Notes: generated from the sequence alone by a model not told the origin. A stretch of DNA of 64,000 nucleotides from Roseomonas marmotae (GCF_017654485.1 NZ_CP061095.1:13501-77500), one strand, 5' to 3'. Shown: positions 52,670 through 62,162, counted from the stretch's first letter. Made by a program: numbers and translations.

Positions 52670-53884
52670 ATGCAGGACATGACGGAACAGGACCGGCCGC
52701 TGGCGGGCGTGCGCGTGCTGGATATCGCTACCTTTATCGCGGGGCCCTTCGCCGGGACCATCATGGGCGATTTCGGCGCGGACGTGATCAAGATCGAGCA
52801 TCCGCGCGACGGCGACCCCATGCGGAAGTTCGGCACCCCCACCGAATGCGGCGATACCCTGGCTTGGCTGAGCGAGGCGCGGAACAAGCGCTGCATGACG
52901 CTGGACCTGCGCGCGCCCGATGGCGCCGCGCTGTTCAGGAAGCTGGTCGCCGAGGTCGATGTGGTGGTCGAGAACTTCCGCCCGGGCACGCTGGAGAAAT
53001 GGGGCCTGGGCTGGGAGGTGCTGCGCGAGGTCAACCCGAAGCTGGTGATGCTGCGGATCAGCGCCTATGGCCAGACCGGGCCGATGCGCGGCAAGCCGGG
53101 CTTCGCGCGCATCGCCCATGGCTTCGCGGGCCTGTCCTATCTGGCCGGGGAGCCGGGGCGGCCGCCGGTGGTGCCCGGCTCGACCTCGCTGGCCGATTAC
53201 ATGTCCGGTGTCTGGGGCGCGCTGGGGGTGATGATGGCGCTGCGGCAGGCGGAGAAGACCGGCCGCGGGCAGGTGGTGGATATCGGCCTCTATGAATCCG
53301 TCTTCCGCCTGCTGGACGAGATCGCCCCCGCCTATGCCCGCCATGGCACGGTGCGCGAGCGGATGGGCGCCGATGTGCCGCAGGTGGTGCCGCATGGCCA
53401 CTGGCAGACCCGGGACGGCCGCTGGATCGCCCTGGCCTGCACCAGCGAAAAGATCTTCGCGCGCCTCTGCGATGTCATGGGCAAGCCGGAGCTGGCGGCG
53501 CCGGATGCGCTGGGCCCGACCAGGAACCGCCTGGCGCGGCGGGAGGAGACCAACCAGCTGGTGGCGGACTGGGTCGGCAGCCTGGACTTCGACGAGTTGA
53601 TGGCCGCCTGCGACGGCGCCGGCGTGCCCTGCGGCCCCATCAACAGCATCGCCGACATCTTCCAGGACCCGCAATACGAGGCGCGCGGCAACCTGCTGCG
53701 GGTGCAGGACCCGCGCGTGGGCGAGATCGTGCTGCCGGCGGGCATGCCGCATCTGACGGAAACCCCGCCCGTCCTGCGCCATGCCGGCCGCGCCATGGGC
53801 GCGGATACCGATGACATCCTCTCCGAACTGTTGCAGATGACAGCCGAGGATGTCGCGCGGCTGCGGTCCGGCGGCGTGATCTGA
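52670..53884 (+). CDS. CaiB/BaiF CoA transferase 1
   Basis: A 404-residue class III CoA transferase that moves CoA between carboxylic acids. The family opening is LAGVRVLDIATFIAGPFAGT with GADVIKIEHP; DVVVENFRPGTLEKWGLGWE is at about 101-120; the predicted catalytic Asp176 is in LADYMSGVWGA. A ribosome binding site GGGAAGG precedes the first ATG; a second ATG is three codons later. The acyl-CoA dehydrogenase follows after 22 bases, so they likely act in one pathway, activating an acid and then oxidising its CoA ester. Substrate unknown. Confidence 0.92.
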   Translation: MQDMTEQDRPLAGVRVLDIATFIAGPFAGTIMGDFGADVIKIEHPRDGDPMRKFGTPTECGDTLAWLSEARNKRCMTLDLRAPDGAALFRKLVAEVDVVVENFRPGTLEKWGLGWEVLREVNPKLVMLRISAYGQTGPMRGKPGFARIAHGFAGLSYLAGEPGRPPVVPGSTSLADYMSGVWGALGVMMALRQAEKTGRGQVVDIGLYESVFRLLDEIAPAYARHGTVRERMGADVPQVVPHGHWQTRDGRWIALACTSEKIFARLCDVMGKPELAAPDALGPTRNRLARREETNQLVADWVGSLDFDELMAACDGAGVPCGPINSIADIFQDPQYEARGNLLRVQDPRVGEIVLPAGMPHLTETPPVLRHAGRAMGADTDDILSELLQMTAEDVARLRSGGVI

Positions 53885-53906
53885 ACCATTCAAGGAGAGC
53901 CTTCTG

Positions 53907-55643
53907 ATGCCCGCCTATGCCGCCCCGGTTGACGACATGCTCTTCGTGCTGGGGGATCTGCTGGATGCCCCCGCCACCCTGGCCGGGTTGGGAGGGGAGG
54001 AGGTTTCCCTCTCCCTGATGGGCGAGGTGCTGGGGGAGGCCGGGCGCTTCTGCGAGAAGGTGGCCCAGCCCATCAACCGCAGCGGCGACGAGGAAGGCTG
54101 CGTGCTGGAGAACGGCGCCGTCCGCACGCCGAAAGGCTTCCCCGAGGCCTATGCCGCCTTCGTGGAAGGCGGCTGGCCCGGCCTTGCCCACGCGCCGGAG
54201 CATGGCGGTCAGGGCCTGCCGCGCGTGTTGCAGGTGCTGTTCGATGAAATGCTCTCCTCGGCCAATTTCTCCTTCGGCCTCTTTCCCGGCCTGACGCGCG
54301 GCGCGGTGGAGGCCATCGAGCGCCATGGCGATGCCACGCTGAAGGAGACCTATCTACCTCCCATGGTGGAGGGCCGCTGGATGGGCGCCATGGCCCTGAC
54401 GGAGGCCCATGCGGGCACCGATCTCGGCCTGCTGCGGAGCAAGGCGGAGCCGCAGGCGGATGGCAGCCACCGCGTCACCGGCAGCAAGATCTTCATCAGC
54501 GCCGGCGACCACGACCTGTCGGAGAACATCATTCACCTCGTGCTGGCACGGCTCCCGGACGCGCCGCCGGGGGTGAAGGGCATCAGCCTCTTCCTGGTGC
54601 CGAAGTTCCTGCCGGGCGAGGCAGGGGGGCTGGGCGCGCGCAATGCCATGTCCGTCGGCTCCATCGAGCACAAGATGGGCATCAAGGCTTCGCCCACCTG
54701 CGTCATGAACTACGATGGCGCGACGGGCTGGCTGGTGGGGGCGCCGCATCAGGGCCTGCGCGCCATGTTCACCATGATGAACGCCGAGCGGCTCTTCGTC
54801 GGCATCCAGGGCCTGGGCATCGCCGAGGCCGCCTATCAGGGCGCCAGCGCCTATGCGCGGGAACGGGTGCAGGGCCGCGCGCCGGGGGCGGCCAGCGGGC
54901 CGGCGCAGCCGATCCTGGTGCATCCCGATGTCCGGAAGATGCTGCTGACCATTCGGGGCTTCTCGGAGGCCGGCCGCGCGCTGGCGGCCTGGACGGCGCT
55001 GGAGATGGAAAAGGCCGCCCGTCACCCCGATATCGCGGCGCGAGCGCGGGCGGAGGGCATGGTCGCGCTGCTGACGCCCGTCATCAAGGCGGCCTTCACC
55101 GACCTCGGCTTCGAGTCCGCCGTGCTGGCGCAGCAGGTCTTCGGCGGCCATGGCTATGTGCGCGAATGGGGCATGGAGCAGTTGGTGCGGGACGCCCGCA
55201 TCGCGCAGATCTACGAGGGCACCAACGGCATCCAGGCGATGGACCTGGTCGGCCGCAAGCTGACGCAGGATGGCGGCGCCCTGCCGCGCGCCTTCTTCGC
55301 CGAGATCCGCGAGAGCCTGGCGCCCCATGCAGCCTCCGAATTCGCCGCGCCCGTGCTGGCGGCGCTGGAGCGGCTGGAGGTAGCGACCGAGGCCCTGGCC
55401 GGCCGCGCCGCCGCCGACCCGGCCGAGCCGGGTGCCGCGGCCACCGACTACCTCCGCTTCTTCGCCCTGGTGGCGCTGGGTTGGATCTGGGCGAGGATGG
55501 CGCTGCTGCCCTCGGCGCCGCCCGCGAAGCAGGCCGTGGCGCGCTTCTTCATGGCCCGCATCCTGCCGCAGACCCTGGGGCTGGAGCTTGCCCTGCGGGC
55601 AGGGGCCGCGCCCGTGATGGCGCTGGAGGACGCGGCCTTCTGA
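53907..55643 (+). CDS. Acyl-CoA dehydrogenase (with C-terminal extension)
   Basis: A 578-residue flavoenzyme of the acyl-CoA dehydrogenase family, long branch. Landmarks: MALTEAHAGTDLGLLRSKAE near 162-181, GSKIFISAGDHD, FGGHGYVREWGMEQLVRDAR, and IAQIYEGTNGIQAMDLVGRK with the probable catalytic base Glu437. The extra C-terminal 120 residues form the helical domain typical of the branch. It introduces a double bond in a fatty acyl-CoA or a related acid and passes electrons to ETF. No ETF gene is next to it. GGAGAG precedes the ATG. Confidence 0.93.
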   Translation: MPAYAAPVDDMLFVLGDLLDAPATLAGLGGEEVSLSLMGEVLGEAGRFCEKVAQPINRSGDEEGCVLENGAVRTPKGFPEAYAAFVEGGWPGLAHAPEHGGQGLPRVLQVLFDEMLSSANFSFGLFPGLTRGAVEAIERHGDATLKETYLPPMVEGRWMGAMALTEAHAGTDLGLLRSKAEPQADGSHRVTGSKIFISAGDHDLSENIIHLVLARLPDAPPGVKGISLFLVPKFLPGEAGGLGARNAMSVGSIEHKMGIKASPTCVMNYDGATGWLVGAPHQGLRAMFTMMNAERLFVGIQGLGIAEAAYQGASAYARERVQGRAPGAASGPAQPILVHPDVRKMLLTIRGFSEAGRALAAWTALEMEKAARHPDIAARARAEGMVALLTPVIKAAFTDLGFESAVLAQQVFGGHGYVREWGMEQLVRDARIAQIYEGTNGIQAMDLVGRKLTQDGGALPRAFFAEIRESLAPHAASEFAAPVLAALERLEVATEALAGRAAADPAEPGAAATDYLRFFALVALGWIWARMALLPSAPPAKQAVARFFMARILPQTLGLELALRAGAAPVMALEDAAF

Positions 55644-55745
55644 TCCGTGCGGGCGCAGCACAGGTATTGTGCTGTGCCCGCGCGTGCCGAAGCCCGCCCA
55701 CTTCCCCATAACACTTGGCCAAGACAGGCTGGGGAGGATGATGCC

Positions 55746-56984
55746 ATGGGTGCCGCCGCGGGAATGCCGCCTCTGACGGGGCTGCGCGTATTGGATTTCA
55801 CCCGCGTCATCGCCGGGCCCTACCTGACCATGATGCTGGCGGACCTGGGCTGCGAGGTCATCAAGGTCGAAAGCCCCGGGCATGGCGACGATACCCGGCT
55901 GAGCCAGCCACCGGGCAAGGGCGGCGAGTCCGCCATCTTCATGGGCCTGAACCGCAACAAGCAGAGCGTGGTGCTGGATCTGGCCAGGGAGGAAGGCCGC
56001 GCCCTTGCGCGCCGTCTGGCCGGCGAATGCGACATCCTCGTGGAGAATTTCCGCCCCGGCGCCATGCGACGCCTCGGGCTGGATTATGAAGCGCTGCGCG
56101 AGGAGATGCCGGGCCTGATCTATTGCTCCATCTCCGGCTACGGCCATCACAGCCGCTTCAGCGACATCCCGGGCTACGACCCCATCGCCCAGGCCGAGAC
56201 GGGGCTGATGTACATGACCGGCGACAGCAGCATGCCGCCGATCCGCTCCGGCGGCTCGGTCATCGACGTGCTGACGGGCATGCATGCCGGCCTCGGTATC
56301 CTCTCCGCCCTGCATGCACGGGCACGGACGGGAGAGGGGCAGTTCGTTGACCTGTCACTCTACGACACCGCGCTCTCCTCGCTCGGCTTCATCATGCAGG
56401 GGCCGCTGCTCACCGGGCAGAACCCGCTCCGCCTCGGCAATACCTCCTTCTTCATGGCGCCGAACGGCGTCTATGACTGCGCGGACGGCCAGGTGATGAT
56501 CAGCGCCGGCAACAACCGCCTCTTCGCCAAGCTCTGCGAGGGGATGGGCCTGCCGGAGATGCTGGCGGACCCACGCTTCGCCAGCAATGCCACGCGGCTG
56601 GAGAACCTGGATGCCATGAACGCCATGCTGTCCCAGCGGCTGGGCGAGCAGCCGCGCGACCATTGGGTGGAGAAGCTGCGGCGCATCGGCGTGCCCATCG
56701 GCGCCGTGCGGACGCCGCTGGAGGCGCTGGACGCAGTGGAGACCGAGGCCAGCGGCATGCTGCACGCCGTACAGCATCCCACCGCCGGAGAGATCCGCAC
56801 CGTGCGGAACGCCATCCACCTCTCCAATACGCCGCCACGCGTGCCAGGGCCCGCGCCGTTGCTCGACCAGCATAGCGATGCCATCCTGCAATCCGTCCTG
56901 GGCCTGGACCCGGAGGAGATCGCGGAACTGCGCCGCCAGGGGGCCATCGGCCCGGCGTCCCATCCCGCCAAAGTGGAGCCCTGA
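55746..56984 (+). CDS. CaiB/BaiF CoA transferase 2
   Basis: A 412-residue class III CoA transferase: LTGLRVLDFTRVIAGPYLTM at the start, CEVIKVESPGHGDDTR, DILVENFRPGAMRRLGLDYE at about 97-116 and the candidate catalytic Asp174 in VIDVLTGMHAG. I chose the ATG at 55746, after GGGGAGGATG; the longer frame upstream has no family match. The hydroxyacid dehydrogenase follows after four bases, suggesting that a hydroxy acid or its CoA ester is the substrate. Confidence 0.92.
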   Translation: MGAAAGMPPLTGLRVLDFTRVIAGPYLTMMLADLGCEVIKVESPGHGDDTRLSQPPGKGGESAIFMGLNRNKQSVVLDLAREEGRALARRLAGECDILVENFRPGAMRRLGLDYEALREEMPGLIYCSISGYGHHSRFSDIPGYDPIAQAETGLMYMTGDSSMPPIRSGGSVIDVLTGMHAGLGILSALHARARTGEGQFVDLSLYDTALSSLGFIMQGPLLTGQNPLRLGNTSFFMAPNGVYDCADGQVMISAGNNRLFAKLCEGMGLPEMLADPRFASNATRLENLDAMNAMLSQRLGEQPRDHWVEKLRRIGVPIGAVRTPLEALDAVETEASGMLHAVQHPTAGEIRTVRNAIHLSNTPPRVPGPAPLLDQHSDAILQSVLGLDPEEIAELRRQGAIGPASHPAKVEP

Positions 56985-56988
56985 CGCC

Positions 56989-57957
56989 ATGCCGCTGCCC
57001 CGTTGCGTGATCCTGGACGACTACCAGCAGGCCGCCCTGTCATCGGCCGACTGGTCTGGGCTGCAGGACCGCCTGCGTGTCGAGGCGCTGCACGATCACC
57101 TCCCACGGGAGGCGCTGGCGGAAGCCATCGGCGATGCCGAGGTGGTGGTGGCGATGCGGGAGCGCACGCCCTTCGATGCCGCCATGCTGGCGCGGCTGCC
57201 GGCGCTGAAGCTGCTGGTGACGACGGGTATGGTCAATGCCGCCATCGACATGCCGGCGGCGGCGGCGCGCGGCATCACCATCTGCGGCACGCCCAGCGTA
57301 CCGAACCCGACCCCGGAACTCAGCTGGGGCCTGCTGCTGGCCCTGGCCCGGAAGATCCCGCAGGAACACGCCAATCTCCGCGCCGGCGGCCACTGGCAGA
57401 ACAGCCTGGGCTTCGACCTCGCGCGCAAGACCATCGGCATCATCGGCCTCGGCCGCATCGGGCAGGTGATGGCGCGCTATGCCCGCGCCTTCGACATGTC
57501 CGTGCTGGCTTGGAGCCCGAACCTGACGCAGGACCGCTGCGAGGCCGCGGGCGCGCGTCTCGCGCCATCGCTGGATGCGCTGCTGGCGGAAGCCGATGTG
57601 GTGACGGTGCACATGGTGCTGGCGCCCAGCACGCGCGGCCTGATCGGCGCGCGGGAGATCGGGCTGATGAAGCCGGGCGCGCTGCTGGTGAATACCTCGC
57701 GCGGGCCGCTGGTCGATGCCGCCGCCTTGCAGGCCGCGCTGCGCGATGGCCGCATCGGCGGCGCCGCGCTGGATGTCTTCGAGGAGGAGCCGCTGCCGGC
57801 CGACAGCCCCTGGCGGAGCCTGCCCAACCTCGTGGCCACGCCCCATCTCGGCTATGTCACCGAGCGCAACTACCGCATGTACTACCGCGGCGCGGTGGAG
57901 GCGATCGACGGCTGGCTGCGCGGCAACCCGGTGCGCGTCCTCGCGGCACCGGGCTGA
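56989..57957 (+). CDS. D-2-hydroxyacid dehydrogenase (NAD-dependent)
   Basis: A 322-residue enzyme. The NAD-binding Rossmann loop is in TIGIIGLGRIGQVMARYARA near 145-164. Catalytic residues are recognisable: Arg in NTSRGPLVDAAALQ, Glu in DVFEEEPLP and His in VATPHLGY. The family reduces 2-keto acids to D-2-hydroxy acids, or the reverse. I chose the ATG at 56989, four bases after the CoA transferase stop. A strong inverted repeat lies immediately downstream. Confidence 0.92.
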   Translation: MPLPRCVILDDYQQAALSSADWSGLQDRLRVEALHDHLPREALAEAIGDAEVVVAMRERTPFDAAMLARLPALKLLVTTGMVNAAIDMPAAAARGITICGTPSVPNPTPELSWGLLLALARKIPQEHANLRAGGHWQNSLGFDLARKTIGIIGLGRIGQVMARYARAFDMSVLAWSPNLTQDRCEAAGARLAPSLDALLAEADVVTVHMVLAPSTRGLIGAREIGLMKPGALLVNTSRGPLVDAAALQAALRDGRIGGAALDVFEEEPLPADSPWRSLPNLVATPHLGYVTERNYRMYYRGAVEAIDGWLRGNPVRVLAAPG

Positions 57958-57963
57958 CGCCTT

Positions 57964-57987
57964 CCTGCGGCTCAGTCGAGCCGCAGG
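57964..57987. terminator. Bidirectional hairpin between convergent genes
   Basis: A perfect 10-bp stem (CCTGCGGCTC/GAGCCGCAGG) with loop AGTC lies between the hydroxyacid dehydrogenase and the Bug-type gene, which converge; it contains the stop codon of the latter. Pyrimidine-rich TTCCTCTCC follows on the + strand. It is likely a two-way terminator. Confidence 0.7.
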
Positions 57988-58937
57988 TTCCTCTCCTTCA
58001 CCAGCCGGCCCCAGATCTCGCGCTCGGAGTCCAGCTTGGCGGCGAAATCGGCGGGGCCGCTATAGCGCGGCTCCAGCCCGCCGCGCGTCAGCTTCTCCTG
58101 CGTCGCCGGATCGGACACCGCCGCCCGGACATCCTCCGCGATGCGGTCGCGCAGCGCGGTGGGCAGGCCCTTGGGGCCGAGGAAGCCGTACCAGGTCTCG
58201 GAATCCATCGGCACCCCCGACTCCCGGAAGGTCGGAACGTCAGGCATGTCCGGCCCACGCGTGGCGCGCCCGCTGGCCAGCACCTTCAGCCGGCCCTCGC
58301 GCACGAAGCCCATGGTGCCGGCGGTGTCGAAGACGGCATCCACATTGCCGGCCATCAGGTCGGTGATGGCGGGCGCCGAGCCGCGATAGGGAATATGCGT
58401 CATCTCGAAGCCGGCCTGGCTGGCCAGCATCTCCGCCGCCGTATGCGTGCTGCTGCCGACGCCGGAGGAGCCGAAGCTCACGCCGCCGCGCTGCTTCTTC
58501 GCGAAGGCGATGAATTCCTGCAGGTTATCGGCCGGCAGATCCTTCCGCACATAGAGCACGCCGATGGAGACGCCGATCTGCGCGATGGGCACCATGGCCT
58601 TCGGGTCGAAGGTCAGGTCCCGCATCATCAGCGGGTTCATGACGAAGCCGAAGGCCGTCAGCAGCAGCGTGTAGCCGTCCGGCGCCGCCTGGGAGGCCGC
58701 GGCGGCGCCGATCATGGTGCCGCCGCCGGGGCGGTTGTCCACCACCACCGGCTGCTTCCACAGCCCCGAGAGCGGGGCGCTGATGGCGCGGGCGAAGATA
58801 TCCGTGGGACCGCCCGCCGCATAGGGGACGATCAGCTGCACGCTGCGGCTGGGATAGGCCTGCTGGGCGCGGGCGGGGCCGATCGCCGCCAGCCCGCCGG
58901 CGCCCAGGAGCAGGGCGATGTCGCGTCGCTTCAACAT
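57972..58937 (-). CDS. Bug-family tripartite tricarboxylate transporter substrate-binding protein
   Basis: A 321-residue periplasmic binding protein of the TctC/Bug family. It begins LKRRDIALLLGAGGLAAIGP, a signal peptide with a twin basic start, then ARAQQAYPSRSVQLIVPYAA, the typical mature start of Bug proteins, and GGGTMIGAAAASQAAPDGYT. The family binds carboxylic acids. I chose the ATG at 58937; the frame further upstream runs over the enoyl-CoA hydratase in another phase. It has no permease (TctA/B) nearby, as is common for Bug genes. It is two bases downstream of an enoyl-CoA hydratase gene in the same operon. Confidence 0.9.
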   Translation of the reverse strand: MLKRRDIALLLGAGGLAAIGPARAQQAYPSRSVQLIVPYAAGGPTDIFARAISAPLSGLWKQPVVVDNRPGGGTMIGAAAASQAAPDGYTLLLTAFGFVMNPLMMRDLTFDPKAMVPIAQIGVSIGVLYVRKDLPADNLQEFIAFAKKQRGGVSFGSSGVGSSTHTAAEMLASQAGFEMTHIPYRGSAPAITDLMAGNVDAVFDTAGTMGFVREGRLKVLASGRATRGPDMPDVPTFRESGVPMDSETWYGFLGPKGLPTALRDRIAEDVRAAVSDPATQEKLTRGGLEPRYSGPADFAAKLDSEREIWGRLVKERNLRLD

Positions 58938-58939
58938 GG

Positions 58940-59698
58940 TCAGCGGCCCTTGAACACAGGTGCGCGCTTCTCCAGCGTTGCGCGGCGCGCCTCCTGCGCG
59001 TCCTCGGTGCGGGAGAGGGCGACGGTGAAGTCCTGCTCGATGCGGTAGGCATCGCGCGGCGGCATCAGATCGGCGATGTCGCAGGAGCGCTTGGCATAGC
59101 CGATGGCCAGCGGGCTCTTGGAGGCGATGGTCCGGGCGATCTCCATCGCCTCCGGCATCAGCCGCTCCTGCGGCACCACGGCCTCGATGACATTCATGCG
59201 ATACAGCTCGGCCGCGGGGATGCGCTTGCCGGTGAAGAAGAGGTGCCGCATGTGGGAGCGGCCCAGCAGGCTCCTCAGCATCGCCGCGCCCCCGGCCAGG
59301 CCGACATCGATCTCCGGCATGCCGAAGATGGCTTCCTCGGCCGCCAGCATGATGTCGCAGCTTGCCATCAGGGCGAAGCCAAGGCCCAGCGCCGCGCCGT
59401 TGACGGCGGCGATGACGGGCTTCTTGCATTCCATGATGGAATTGCCCGTCTCCCGCGTCACGCGGTTATGCGCGCCGAAGACGCCGGGCTGGCTGGGGTC
59501 CGGGCGGTCCTTCAGGTCGGCACCGGCGCAGAAGACCTTGTGCGCGGAACGCAGGATGGCCACGCGCGCATCGTCACGGTCGCTGATCTCGTCGAAGACT
59601 TCGATCAGCCGGTGCCGCATCTCGCGGTTCATCGCATTCACCGGCGGGCGGTCCAGCGTCACCACGGCGATGTTGTCGGAGACCTCAAGTCTGATCAT
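58940..59698 (-). CDS. Enoyl-CoA hydratase/isomerase family protein
   Basis: A 252-residue crotonase-fold enzyme. FCAGADLKDR near 56-65 provides the first oxyanion-hole segment; AAVNGAALGLGFALMASCDI near 94-113 the second; ILAAEEAIFGMPEIDVGLAG-like text follows, then AGGAAMLRSLLG. Glu in the usual hydratase position is visible as MPEIDVGL. Adds water to an enoyl-CoA or does a related reaction. It is in an operon with CoA transferase 3 upstream (29-base gap) and the Bug gene downstream. Confidence 0.9.
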   Translation of the reverse strand: MIRLEVSDNIAVVTLDRPPVNAMNREMRHRLIEVFDEISDRDDARVAILRSAHKVFCAGADLKDRPDPSQPGVFGAHNRVTRETGNSIMECKKPVIAAVNGAALGLGFALMASCDIMLAAEEAIFGMPEIDVGLAGGAAMLRSLLGRSHMRHLFFTGKRIPAAELYRMNVIEAVVPQERLMPEAMEIARTIASKSPLAIGYAKRSCDIADLMPPRDAYRIEQDFTVALSRTEDAQEARRATLEKRAPVFKGR

Positions 59699-59727
59699 TA
59701 TTGATCCTCCCGTTGTATTCTGGTCGG

Positions 59728-60930
59728 TCAGGCGTTCTGTGCCGGGGCGTCATCCAGCCCCAGCTCGCGCAGCACGTCGTCGGTATGCTGGCCCAGCATC
59801 GGCGGCGGCCGGTCAAAGCTCAGCGGCGCCTCGCGGAAGCGCAGCGGACTGACGATCTGGGGAACGGTGCCGCTGGCGGGATGGGGCAGGTGGCGCACCA
59901 TCTGGCGGTGTTGCACCTGCGGGTCAGCCAGCACTTCCGGCACGGTGTTGATGGGGCCGCAGGGCACGCCGGCCTTTGTCAGCCCCTCCACGACCTGCTT
60001 CACCGGCATGCGGCTCATCGCGCCACGCACCGCCTCCAACAGCTCCGGCAGGTTCTTCAGCCGGCTGGGATTATCCGCGAAGCGCGGGTCAGTGGCATAT
60101 TCCGGGATGCCGATGACGTGGCAGAGCCGCTGATACTGCGCGTCATTGCCCACGCCCAGCGCGATCTTGCCATCGGCGCAGGCGAAGACATCCTGCGGCT
60201 GGATGTTCGGGTGCTTGTTGCCGCTGCGCTTCGGCGTATTGCCGGTCAGCAGGTGGTTCATGCCCTGGTTGGCCAGCAGCGCCGTGGCGACGTCCAGCAT
60301 CGCGATATCCGCATGGTCGCCGCGCCCGGTGGCATTCCGGCGCGCGAGGCCCGCCAGGGCGGCGATGGCGGTATAGAGGCCGGTGGTCAGGTCGATGATC
60401 GGCACGCCCACCTTCTGCGGGCCGCCGCCCGGCAGGTCGTCGCGCTCGCCGGTCACGCTCATCAGCCCGCCCATGGCCTGGATGGCGAAATCATAGGCGG
60501 CATCCTGCGCGCGAGGGCCGTCCTGGCCGAATCCGGTGACGGAGCAATAGACCAGCTGCGGCGCTATCTCCTTCAGGTCGTCATAGGCCAGCCCGAAGCG
60601 GGCCAGGTTCCCGACCTTGTAGTTCTCCAGCAGGATGTCCGAGCGCCTGGCCAGCTCTCGCACCACGGCCTGCCCCTCCGGCTTCGCCAGATCGATGGCG
60701 ATGGAGCGCTTGCCGCGGTTCACGCTGAGGAAGTAGCCGCTTTCCCGCGTGTCCCGGCCTTCTTCGTCCTTCAGGAAGGGCGGGCCCCAGGCGCGGGAAT
60801 CATCGCCTGCCCCGGGACGTTCCACCTTGATGACGTCGGCGCCCAGATCGGCCAGCACCTGTCCAGCCCAGGGGCCCGCCAGGATACGGCTGAGATCGAG
60901 CACGCGGATATGCGAAAGTGGACCTGGCAC
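59728..60930 (-). CDS. CaiB/BaiF CoA transferase 3
   Basis: A 400-residue class III CoA transferase. LSHIRVLDLSRILAGPWAGQ, GADVIKVERPGAGDDSRAWG, DILLENYKVGNLARFGLAYD and candidate catalytic Asp180 in PIIDLTTGLYTAIAAL are all present. It heads a - strand operon with the enoyl-CoA hydratase and the Bug-type protein. A divergent LysR regulator is 272 bases away with two dyads between them. Confidence 0.92.
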   Translation of the reverse strand: MPGPLSHIRVLDLSRILAGPWAGQVLADLGADVIKVERPGAGDDSRAWGPPFLKDEEGRDTRESGYFLSVNRGKRSIAIDLAKPEGQAVVRELARRSDILLENYKVGNLARFGLAYDDLKEIAPQLVYCSVTGFGQDGPRAQDAAYDFAIQAMGGLMSVTGERDDLPGGGPQKVGVPIIDLTTGLYTAIAALAGLARRNATGRGDHADIAMLDVATALLANQGMNHLLTGNTPKRSGNKHPNIQPQDVFACADGKIALGVGNDAQYQRLCHVIGIPEYATDPRFADNPSRLKNLPELLEAVRGAMSRMPVKQVVEGLTKAGVPCGPINTVPEVLADPQVQHRQMVRHLPHPASGTVPQIVSPLRFREAPLSFDRPPPMLGQHTDDVLRELGLDDAPAQNA

Positions 60931-61056
60931 GCAGTACCTTCCCTCAACTCACTCTATTGATTGGACTGTGCTGGGGCACGGCCACGGGCCTGTCAGCCCC
61001 TTCCCCGATGCTAACAGGCGCGGCCCCGGCCGTCCGGGAGGTCAGAGGCAAAGAAC

Positions 61057-61096
61057 CTGTGCATTTTCAGCACAGATCAAGGCATAAAAGGCCTTG
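61057..61096. promoter_or_regulatory. Twin dyads in the CoA transferase 3 / LysR divergent region
   Basis: Two perfect 6-bp inverted repeats with seven-base spacers: CTGTGC/GCACAG (61057-61075) and CAAGGC/GCCTTG (61078-61096). Their centres are 21 bases apart, two helical turns, so a LysR tetramer could bind both on one face. They lie between the divergently read CoA transferase and LysR genes. Confidence 0.5.
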
Positions 61097-61202
61097 TTCA
61101 AGCTTACCCCCTTGCCCTCCGCGCCGGAGAAGGCCATCGGAGGGGCTGGACATGGCCGCCGGCTTGCGGCGAGATCGGGAATGACGGCGGGTCACACGTC
61201 GG

Positions 61203-62162
61203 ATGAGGAAACCAGAATTGAATTCGTTGGCTGACCTGCAGCTTTTCATGAGTGTCGCGAGCGCGGAGAATTTCTCCGCTGCGGCACGACAGCTGGGGCT
61301 GCCGCCATCTTCCGTCTCCCGCCGCATCGGTGCGATCGAGAAACGTTTGGGCGTGGCGCTGTTCAAGCGCACGACCCGCGATGTCACGCTGACCGATGCG
61401 GGCAGCGCCTACAGTAAATCCGTCACACGTATCCTGGCGGATCTGCAGGAGGCGGATCTCGCGGTTTCACGCTTCTCCCGCATGCCGGAAGGGATGCTGC
61501 GGATCGAATCCCGCCCGGGCCTCAGCGCCTGGCTGCTGGCCCCGGTGCTGCCGCGCTTCCTGGAACGGTATCCTACCATCCAGGTGGATCTGCGCCTGAC
61601 CAACGGGACGCTGGAGACGCTCTCACCGGGCACGGATGTCGGCATCCGCTATGGGCTGGCGAAGCCGTCCTCGCTGGTGACGCGCAAGATCGTCACCACC
61701 CGCCAGGGCCTCTATGCCTCGCCCGGGTATCTGCAACGGCATGGGATGCCCTCCTCGCCGGATGAGTTGCACGAGCACAATTGCCTGGTCTTCAGCCTGG
61801 CCGATGCTCCCGTCAGCTGGCGGTTCCGCAGGGGCGACTACGACCGCACGCTGCAGTTGCGGGGCAATCTGCGCAGCAACGATGTCAGCACGCTGGAGAC
61901 GGCGGTGGCCAGCGGCCTTGGCATCAGCGTCGCGCATGAATGGGTGGCGGAGGAGCATGTGCGCCGCGGCCAGGTGGTGCGTATCCTGCCGGAGTACGAA
62001 GTGACGACCATGGGGACTTTCGACCTGCATGTCTGCGCCCTTTATTCCCCTGCACTGAAGAATGTGCAGAAGGTGCGTGTCTTCATCGACTTCCTGATGA
62101 CCACGCTGCGCGCCGCCTCCAGCGTGCCTGTCGCCGCGGCGCCGCTCGCCGTCGCCGGATGA
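61203..62162 (+). CDS. LysR-family transcriptional regulator
   Basis: A 319-residue LysR protein of the CrgA/DsdC-like branch. DNA-binding part at about 5-65 (LNSLADLQLFMSVASAENFS, AAARQLGLPPSSVSRRIGAI, RLGVALFKRTTRDVTLTDAG). The effector domain starts at about 90 (GMLRIESRPGLSAWLLAPVL) and has the family's HNCLVFSL and NDVSTLETAVASGLGIS. It is divergent from CoA transferase 3 and overlaps the following enoyl-CoA hydratase by four bases, so probably controls both sides. Confidence 0.92.
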   Translation: MRKPELNSLADLQLFMSVASAENFSAAARQLGLPPSSVSRRIGAIEKRLGVALFKRTTRDVTLTDAGSAYSKSVTRILADLQEADLAVSRFSRMPEGMLRIESRPGLSAWLLAPVLPRFLERYPTIQVDLRLTNGTLETLSPGTDVGIRYGLAKPSSLVTRKIVTTRQGLYASPGYLQRHGMPSSPDELHEHNCLVFSLADAPVSWRFRRGDYDRTLQLRGNLRSNDVSTLETAVASGLGISVAHEWVAEEHVRRGQVVRILPEYEVTTMGTFDLHVCALYSPALKNVQKVRVFIDFLMTTLRAASSVPVAAAPLAVAG

